Below, in pieces: positions 57,491 through 64,000 of a stretch of 64,000 bases of DNA. The DNA is from Anadara kagoshimensis. Its lineage: Eukaryota > Mollusca > Bivalvia > Arcoida > Arcidae. The stretch spans positions 6,986,765 through 7,050,764 of the forward strand of contig CM037862.1 of assembly GCA_021292105.1 (NCBI GenBank), in the 5' to 3' direction. The position numbers were made by a program, and so were the translations under genes. Numbering within the stretch: the first letter of the stretch is position 1; every line of letters starts with the position of its first letter. The notes below the pieces were generated by a model. It saw only the letters and a list, made by a program, of their open reading frames with translations. It was not told the DNA's origin and ran no database searches.

Positions 57491-59864
57491 AATGGTCTAA
57501 AGTTTTGAGGCATCTAAAAAGAAATTTCATACATGTTCAGTTGGAATACAAACAAATATTTATTCTAGATTCTGAGGTCAGTTAATTAGTGCTGAATATG
57601 GTCAGTTCTGATCAATTATTCATGATATTATAAATTTTCTTATTTAACTGTACATGTGCTTGCACACCCATGACTTCTACTACTGTCCCAAATGTATATT
57701 GTAAAATGCATGCATTTATTCACATAATGAATGCACAGACATGCTGTCACTGCTCAGATATAATGATGTATATAATGTATTGCTTGTCACATTACTGGAT
57801 GCTGTAGTTTAATATGTAACAGCTCATAACCAATGATCAACACAAAATCAGTTATAAATCAGAAATTCTGATCTCAAGTATTTTATAAATTATTTATAGA
57901 GCTTCTAATTCAAAATTTTAATACTCTTAAATTGCTCTTAAATTTGTGAGTTAAATTGCTAATTACTTCTTCAGAGGTAGTTTTCACTTTTTCATGCTAT
58001 ACTTGAAATGACACTTTGAGTTCCGAGCACCTGACCTCCACTTTACTGAAGTGTGTAAGTTGAAAATCTTCAAATGTTATTTTGCTTCCCGGTGTTACAC
58101 TACTGTTAAGATTTATGAATTTGTATATTTTAGATAAATTGGATATTAAAATAATAAAAGTTGCAAATAATTGGATTTTAAAATGATAAAAGTTGAAAAA
58201 AATTGCACTTGCTTTTTTCACATTTTTTTTTATCAAAGTTTAACCTGACTAAACCTTTGATCTACAAGATAAAAAAAAGATGATTTGTTGGTCTATTTTT
58301 TATATATAAAAATAATATTTTTTCTCTGGCTTTTATTTTCTTTTTGATTTGGATATCATAGTTCTGATCTCGAGAAATGGTAACATTACCTAATTCTGTC
58401 ATAATTAAAAGATATGTTCTGAAAAATTACACAATTTTACATGAACTTGTCATAATTAAAAGATAATTTCTGAAAAAATTATATAATTTTTTACATGTGT
58501 CTTGTAAACAGTAGAAATTATATATAGATAAACTGGATGTTTACATTTATTATAATCTATTTTAGGGATAATTATCTCTTGAAATGTTTCATCCTTGACA
58601 TAAAATATCTGTCCTTTTTCAACACAAGTCAGAAAATTTTACCTAAAATAATAATGACAGGATATGCTTTTTTATCAAGGTATTGCCATAGTGATAAGAA
58701 TTGGTGAATATTAGTTACAGTAAATATGCTCAGGTCATTTGTTTTCTGGGCTAATTTTTATCTTTCAAGTTTTGTGTAAACTTTTGATGACAAATAAAGT
58801 CTAAATGACTCATAAGCCTTTGTGTGTAAAACCAATATTTAAAGAACAGGTGCTTGTAGAGTCATTATCATAAATTGGTTCAGTCATTGATTTTTGGAAG
58901 ATTATTAATGTATAATAATGAGTAATTGATATTTGACAATTAAAATCTGAATCCTGCTTTATTGTTCTAGTTTCCCACAGATTATAAATTGGTATCAGCT
59001 TCCGGAGGCTGCTGATGTCTTAAACTGTACAGTCTCTCATAAATAAGGCATGATTTTGCAAAAAAAAGTGCTGCAGGAATAAACTGAAGTGAAACAATAC
59101 AAAATTAGCTTGAGTGAAGTCAGTAAGGCAAAAAAGTGTCCATTGTATTGCAATAAGACAATTCCCAAGACAAAGAAAAATTAAACATTAGGAGTAAAAA
59201 GAAATGTCGTTTTTCTTCAAAATTTTTAATTTCAAACTTTAGATGATAAATTGAACTTTGACTAAAGAGATCTTTCCATCTCTGTGTTAGCACATGAATT
59301 TGCTGTATGAACTGAAAATAAAAAAAATGAAAAAGGAAAGATCTGAATGTTTGCAAAAGCCCATTACCACCAGCTATCAGAAAGTTTGAAAAAAGGGGAA
59401 AACTCTTTTTGCAAAAGCCCAATCTCATCAGCTATGTATACATCACCATAATGTCAGTTTCTGGACTAAATACCTGATCAAACTATAAATTGTCCCTGTA
59501 ACAATAATGAATTGAGCATTATCCCAAGCTAGAATGAATGATGTTGATATTATATTTATAAGTTCTACAGAATCAATAGATATAACTGATTATAATGTTG
59601 ACAATGGGCTACAAAAGGAGCAATGTGACAAAAGTATTGACTGATATTCTACTGATATTCAGTCACTTGATTTATTGTCCTTAATTGCATGAATCAGTAA
59701 CGATTTAAAGAGAGATTGGTAAGGTTGTTGATTGTTTTAGCTGTTACAGGTGGACACAATTCATCAGGTTGTTTTGACCTTTTAGTTTGGTTTTATTCAG
59801 ATTTTATATAAAGGGGATTAGGGAAAAGTATTGTGGGACTTTGTTGCACTGTGGCAATTAATAG

Positions 59865-60000
59865 TTCAGGAAAGGTAGAGGGAACAAGCAAGAGAAAACC
59901 ATCAACCTTTGGCAAGTGAACTGACAAACATTCTCACACTAGGATCGATTTGAACTGATGGGATAATCTGTAATCCAGTGCTTCAGTAAGGCCTCTTGTT
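59865..60000 (-). mobile_element. SINE-B 5' part
   Basis: In reverse: AGTTCAGGAAAGGTAGAGGG, GAGAAAACCATCAACCTTTG, GCAAGTGAACTGACAAACAT, TCTCACACTAGGATCGATTT. The tRNA-like end is worn (TTCAGTAAGGCCTC). Confidence 0.8.
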
Positions 60001-60347
60001 GTAGTTAAGATGGCTTGACTACAAATGAAGACTTCAGACAAGACTTCTAATGATTAAGGACATCCATAGTGGGGGTAACCCATATACCATGTGATCCATA
60101 TCCTACAATGTTACTGCTGAAGGTTTTGGAAAATATTTATAGAAACTTCTCCGGAATTATGTTGTCAACTTAAGCAATGTCATATGTAATGGGAACAATT
60201 ATAGTTCAGCAAAACATTGTGCAGTATATGTATCACAAGATGTACTGGTGACCCCATTTAGAAACATGATTTAGGATATTGTATTGATGTAATCTGTATA
60301 CTATCAGAATGTACATCTTATAGTTCTTTGTCTTTTTATATTTTCAG

Positions 60348-60410
60348 ATATCAATTACCTTAAGTCAAAGTCAAAAAGGTACACCTTGAAAAAGTCTAGA
60401 TCTGCTGCAG
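60348..60410 (+). CDS. Second coding exon (63 bp, phase 1-1), unknown protein
   Basis: Strong splice signals bound it: a pyrimidine-rich tract ending TTTTTATATTTTCAG (acceptor after 60347) and GCAG before GTAAGAAAGT (donor at 60411, near-consensus). Only one frame is open, and it takes two bases from the previous exon's split codon and leaves one. It reads I-N-Y-L-K-S-K-S-K-R-Y-T-L-K-K-S-R-S-A-A, a strongly basic segment. The phase matches exon 1 at 41372-41480 exactly, giving Asp at the junction. A symmetrical 63-bp exon can be skipped without a frameshift. No family is recognised; the basic stretch could be a nuclear signal, lipid-contact or phosphorylation segment. The next exon is outside the window. 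Confidence 0.7.
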
Positions 60411-61452
60411 GTAAGAAAGTTATTTTTCTTTTCCTTTTAAATCTTAAATCTGTCTAACTTTTAAAAATAACTTACCACAACATTCATCAAGAAAACGGAA
60501 ATGTTTATATATATTTTAACTTCGCAATAACTTGGAAAGTTCCGAATCACTTCAGGTAATGAAGTTTATTTATAAACCTTTTCAATCTAAAATCTTTTTT
60601 TTTATAACCAAAAATAAGAATTATCACAGAGTTCATCATTAAAAACAGAAATGTTATATATTTTAATTATCGCAATAACTCTTTCTCAATAAAATGAGAA
60701 GGGGAAAAAATCTTTTGAAAAAGAAAAAGAAAAAAATCAAAGCATGCAGTTTGTCAGATTTACAAAAAATGCTGAAATTCTACACCTTTTGAAGTGAGCG
60801 TTCTATCTTGTAATTTTTCATTCCTGTCCTGTGCTATAAACATTATCTATATGTATTATAAACGTTATCTATATTTATGTATTTATGTAGGTTTTTCTTG
60901 TATTTTATGATGTGTTGGGTTTCAATTATTATGATTTTATCTGATAATGAATTATGTCCATCATAATGGTGTTTGACATGGATGATAAAGATGGTCATTT
61001 CATACTTCATTACATTCTGTGAAAGGTTGAATTAGTTTGATATTCAGCTTACAGCACTAGTCAGTTAAATACTTTTCAGTGATATTTTTCAGCTGTGCTG
61101 ACATTTTTATACACCCTACAAACTTAATTTGAGGGGTATAAATATATAGGAACCGTGCCTGTCTGCTTGTCTGTGTAAAATTGTGCCCATTCCATAATTT
61201 TGACATCCATGGGTGGATTTTTATCAAATTTGCGCTGATGTGTATCAACAAGTGAGAGCATTTAAAAAGTATGTAGGTCAATGTCACAAGGTCATATCTT
61301 GGGGTAGAAATATTTTTAGATGGGTCAGGGGTATTTGGTTCTAAAGAGCTATTTCTAGCTCTGCTTGTTAAACCTTGAGCATCTTCAGCCAACACAATGA
61401 AATGAAATTCAGGGGGTCTTGTAGATACATTTTCCTGGTAGCTATGGTACAG
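60411..61452 (+). other. Intron 2 start, with repeat fragment
   Basis: AT-rich intron after the donor. A short duplication (AATCTTAAATCT and TTATATATTTTAA blocks, 60440-60665) is visible. 61105-61380 (ACACCCTACAAACTTAATTT, GCCTGTCTGCTTGTCTGTG, TTTTATCAAATTTGCGCTGA) resembles a leader of common mollusc non-coding repeats, without clear ends. The hAT element begins at 61453. Confidence 0.45.
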
Positions 61453-61601
61453 CAGGCGCGGATCCAGACGGGGGCACACCCGGCCTGTGCCCCCCCTAAA
61501 ATTATAGAACTAAATCTTGTTATTCTTAATAAGAATTCGTAAAATCCATAAAATAAAATTGCATTGTGTAAAATATAAATATGAATTAGCACACGGCTAT
61601 G

Positions 61602-61875
61602 GAAGTGGTAAAGAAACGCCATTCTCACATAAACTTGAGAATATGTCTGAAGCGATACAAGAACGCTGACCGCCAGAGGGCGAAAATACCCCCTCTGGCG
61701 GTCAGCGTTCGACTTCACTGAAGTGGTACACCCATTGAATCTCGCATAAATGTGAGAATATGTATGAAGCTATAAAAGAACGCTGACCGCCAGAGGGGGT
61801 ATTGAATACACCCTCTGGCGGTCAGCGTTTGACTTCACTGAAGTGAAAGAACGCTGAAGTGGTAAAAGAACGCCG
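61602..61875. repeat. Subterminal repeats with perfect hairpins
   Basis: Two direct repeats of 118 and 120 bases start with GAAGTGGTA (61602 and 61720); partial third starts lie at 61840 and 61856. Each full unit has a hairpin. The first has 20-bp perfect arms GAACGCTGACCGCCAGAGGG (61661-61680) and complement (61691-61710) with a 10-base loop. In the second (61778-61830) the arms match at 19 of 20 and pairing runs on to the centre (GTATT, G, AATAC) with one further mismatch. ACTTCACTGAAGT, a 13-base palindrome with a one-base centre, follows each. Such subterminal arrays are the usual place for hAT transposase binding. Confidence 0.92.
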
Positions 61876-62122
61876 GCGAATGACTTTGTGACTCCGAAAG
61901 TCTGATCTGGATGCACTTCGTGTTAGTCGCATAGTTCTTGTCACTTATTATTATTCAGAGTTTTCTGAGATTAATTTTTAAACTGAGTTACGCATCATTT
62001 AATTTGAAAACATTACTGAGTGACGAGATATTGTTGCATTATTGCCATAGTTATCCCACGTATATTACTTCAAGTCTTGTATTTAACAAAATACTAAAAT
62101 CAAATAAAGTATAATATTAAAG

Positions 62123-64000
62123 ATGACTTCATTCCATTTTGATCATTTTACCAAAATATACAATCAGCTTTTATCAGCAAGTTCAAAAGGCTGGCAAACA
62201 TTTAAATTTGCAGTTAATTTTCAAACGCAATTCATTAAAAGAACACCCCTGCCATCTCCATTGCAAAATGTCAAAATTCCATCCATAGAAGAAGATGTTG
62301 TCGCAAGGAGTCTTTATCCACCTGACGCACCTAGCGATTTAACTCCAGTTAAAGTATATGGTGACGGTAATTGCCTTTTCAGGTCCATTTCATTAGCCTT
62401 ATATGGGTCTGAATCGCATCACATCGAATGCCGTGTTCGAACTATAGTTGAATTAACATCAAATTTTCATCTATATTGCGATGAAAATACTTATAAAAAA
62501 ATGCTTGGCACAAGTGAACCTTGCATTGATTATATTATTATGTCATCCGCCAGTGATGAAAATGTTGTTTTTGGCAATGTTCATAAAATTCTTGAAAGGG
62601 AAATTCTCAAAACCATCAAAAGTGGAACATATTGTTCTGTTGTTCATCTTTTTGCACTTGCAAATGCATGTAAAATACCTGTGCAAAGCATTTATCCAAG
62701 AGTGAATAATCCTGCTATCAACAGAAATATTAATAACGGGATAATTAAACCTCTCTCTGAAAACAAAGATCCTGATACTATTCTTCACATCATGTGGACT
62801 CACATAACAAATAACGATTTTGAAAACTGGGAGCCAAATCATTTTGTACCATGCTTAAATTTGACAAAAAGCAAAATTTGCAATGAATATTCTCCAAATG
62901 ATCAATTATCTGATTTATCACGTGAAGACACATCAAGCACAATCACGTTCCCATGTATAAAGTCAAATCCATTTGACACTTGCCACATTACAGAATCACC
63001 TTCGGACGATTCCAAAAAGTTTTCAAACCTCTGCACATCTTCCTATGGTCCTGATGATTTACCCTCTGAAGGGCCATGTACAAGTGAAAAGGACATATCG
63101 GATTACACATCTCCAAATGCGAAATTTTCAGATGGAGATATTGAGTACGTGATTGAAAACAGAAAACCAAGTCAAGTCTATAAATTTCCTCCAAAGCAGT
63201 ACAAATTAAAATCGCGAAAGTGTGGGTTTGTAAACAGATCTTGTCTTCATGAATGGTTCTTGAAGTTTGACTTCATTGCATATTCCAAAAAGTGTGACGG
63301 CTTGTTTTGTTTGGCGTGCGTCTTCTTTCCTGATACTTCACATCGTCGTCCAAAAAAATTAATATCAGAATCATATCAAAACTGGAAAGATGCACAGGCC
63401 GACCTTTCATCTCATTCTACTTGTGATTATCATAAAAGTTCGATGGCAAAGTTACTTGCCTTTAAAACTACAAACAAAAATCCAGCAGCACGAATTGATG
63501 TTTCAATATCTGACTCAAATTCCTTCACCGTGTCAAGAAACAGGGAAATATTGAAATCAATAATTAAATGTTTAGAATTTTGTGGTAGACAAGGCATTGC
63601 ATTACGAGGGCATAGAGATGATGAAACATCATCTAGTTTTAATCAAGGCAATTTTAAAGCACTTTTAGATTTGCGAGTTAATGCTGGTGACAAAACTATT
63701 GAAAACCATCTAAAAACATGCGCAAAGAATGCTCGCTATACTTCTAAGACTGCTCAGAATGAGCTACTGCTTTGTATAAAAGAATATATTCAGTCTCTGA
63801 TAGTTGACGAAATAAAGTCTCAACCATGTGGTCCATTTTATGGATATCAGTGTGATGAAGTAACGGACAGCAGTAATTGGGAACAGCTCGGATTAGTTGT
63901 CCGTTATACTCAAAACAACAAACCAATAGAGAGATTGTTGGAATTTGTCTCTTGTGAGAAGATAACTGGAGAAGCTATTTGCAATAATGTTGTTGAGTGT
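62123..64000 (+). CDS. OTU protease-hAT (DUF4371) transposase fusion, 3'-truncated by window
   Basis: An unbroken frame of 626 codons that runs off the window edge. The start is the first ATG after an in-frame stop (TAA 62105-62107), with A at -3. Residues about 76-245 form an OTU-type cysteine-protease domain: V-Y-G-D-G-N-C-L-F-R-S-I-S with catalytic Cys84 (and Asp81), and the late E-P-N-H-F-V-P with probable catalytic His240. A Ser/Asp-rich linker (about 255-340) follows. Residues about 345-440 form a TTF-type zinc finger: Cys367, Cys374, C-D-G-L-F-C-L-A-C at 391-399, a Trp at 421 and S-H-S-T-C-D-Y-H at 430-437. From about 475 the DUF4371/hAT transposase domain begins, with Q-C-D-E-V-T-D (Asp578, Asp582) where the first catalytic Asp of hAT enzymes falls. 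The rest of the RNase H fold and the C-terminal dimerisation region are expected beyond the window. ZMYM1-like relatives normally lack an OTU domain. The OTU part may cleave ubiquitin-like conjugates in the nucleus; that role is inference. Confidence 0.93.
   Translation, partial: MTSFHFDHFTKIYNQLLSASSKGWQTFKFAVNFQTQFIKRTPLPSPLQNVKIPSIEEDVVARSLYPPDAPSDLTPVKVYGDGNCLFRSISLALYGSESHHIECRVRTIVELTSNFHLYCDENTYKKMLGTSEPCIDYIIMSSASDENVVFGNVHKILEREILKTIKSGTYCSVVHLFALANACKIPVQSIYPRVNNPAINRNINNGIIKPLSENKDPDTILHIMWTHITNNDFENWEPNHFVPCLNLTKSKICNEYSPNDQLSDLSREDTSSTITFPCIKSNPFDTCHITESPSDDSKKFSNLCTSSYGPDDLPSEGPCTSEKDISDYTSPNAKFSDGDIEYVIENRKPSQVYKFPPKQYKLKSRKCGFVNRSCLHEWFLKFDFIAYSKKCDGLFCLACVFFPDTSHRRPKKLISESYQNWKDAQADLSSHSTCDYHKSSMAKLLAFKTTNKNPAARIDVSISDSNSFTVSRNREILKSIIKCLEFCGRQGIALRGHRDDETSSSFNQGNFKALLDLRVNAGDKTIENHLKTCAKNARYTSKTAQNELLLCIKEYIQSLIVDEIKSQPCGPFYGYQCDEVTDSSNWEQLGLVVRYTQNNKPIERLLEFVSCEKITGEAICNNVVEC

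Larger units (their letters stand above)
41481..60347 (+). other. Inferred intron 1 (18.9 kb)
   Basis: Bounded by the donor at 41481 (GTGACC) and the acceptor TTGTCTTTTTATATTTTCAG at 60347. It is CpG-poor and filled with the repeats listed separately. I see nothing beyond AT-rich sequence in 42670-43715, 45000-45955, 47400-48300, 49655-50665, 50830-51370, 52530-54235, 54540-55475, 55700-56730 and 57495-59860. Other exons inside cannot be excluded, but no open stretch with both splice signals stood out. Confidence 0.45.
61453..64000 (+). mobile_element. hAT-superfamily transposon with OTU domain, left part
   Basis: The left terminus is recognisable by CAGGCGCGGATCCAGACGGG (61453-61472), a form of the CAGnGGCGGATCCAG end known from many hAT elements; an alternative start is the CAG at 61450. 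A short G-rich/C-rich hairpin follows (GGGGGCAC with GTGCCCCC, 61470-61494). Subterminal repeats (61602-61875) and a long intact ORF from 62123 complete what is seen. The right terminus and the 8-bp target duplication expected of classical hAT cannot be checked because the window ends. An intact reading frame and retained CpG point to a recent insertion. It sits in intron 2 of the unknown gene, in the same orientation. Confidence 0.85.

Noticed and set aside
61057-61718. Two overlapping minus-strand frames
   Set aside because: They cross the transposon boundary and the hairpin repeats, which no real gene would do.
62481-63926. Short frames on both strands within the hAT ORF
   Set aside because: Shadows of the long plus-strand OTU-hAT frame.

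Overview
This is animal nuclear DNA, most likely from a marine mollusc and probably a bivalve. The evidence is an AT-rich sequence of about two-thirds A+T, no long intact genes across most of 60 kb, GT-AG-bounded exon candidates, many tRNA-headed SINEs, TA-flanked MITEs, long dinucleotide tracts, abundant ACATGTA motifs, and a repeat ending in a GGCCCATGGGCC hairpin of a type I associate with mollusc genomes. There is nothing bacterial, viral or organellar here. The species assignment is inference.

Layout. 1-3.9 kb: a decayed mariner transposase fragment, a SINE fragment, microsatellites, and a possible promoter (CCAAT box plus palindromic E-box) near 3.8 kb. 4-40.4 kb: CpG-poor, apparently intronic or intergenic DNA full of minisatellites, SINEs, MITEs and nested insertions, with one weak exon candidate at 5574. 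40.5-41.84 kb: a CpG-rich segment that interrupts an older tandem repeat. It holds a 35-base G run, a YY1-like ATGGCGGC motif, a short upstream ORF and a good coding first exon (41372-41480). 41.5-60.3 kb: CpG-poor DNA read as an 18.9 kb first intron. 60348-60410: a 63-bp phase 1-1 exon that joins exon 1 in frame. The gene continues beyond the window and I do not recognise its product.

61453-64000: the left part of a young DNA transposon of the hAT superfamily. It has a typical hAT-like end, two subterminal 118-120 bp repeats each with a near-perfect hairpin, and an uninterrupted ORF running off the window edge (626 codons seen). That ORF fuses an N-terminal OTU cysteine-protease domain (G-D-G-N-C and a later N-H) to a TTF-type zinc finger and the start of a DUF4371/hAT transposase domain. 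This OTU-hAT fusion is the most notable item in the window.

The mobile DNA forms clear families: a seven-copy TIR MITE whose ends carry TGACCT half-sites, two tRNA-type SINE families sharing a similar 3' end, three short elements with CAG-type ends and 5-bp target duplications (two of them inserted inside MITE copies), two pogo-like MITEs, two foldback elements and many tandem arrays. CpG statements here are by eye, not computed.
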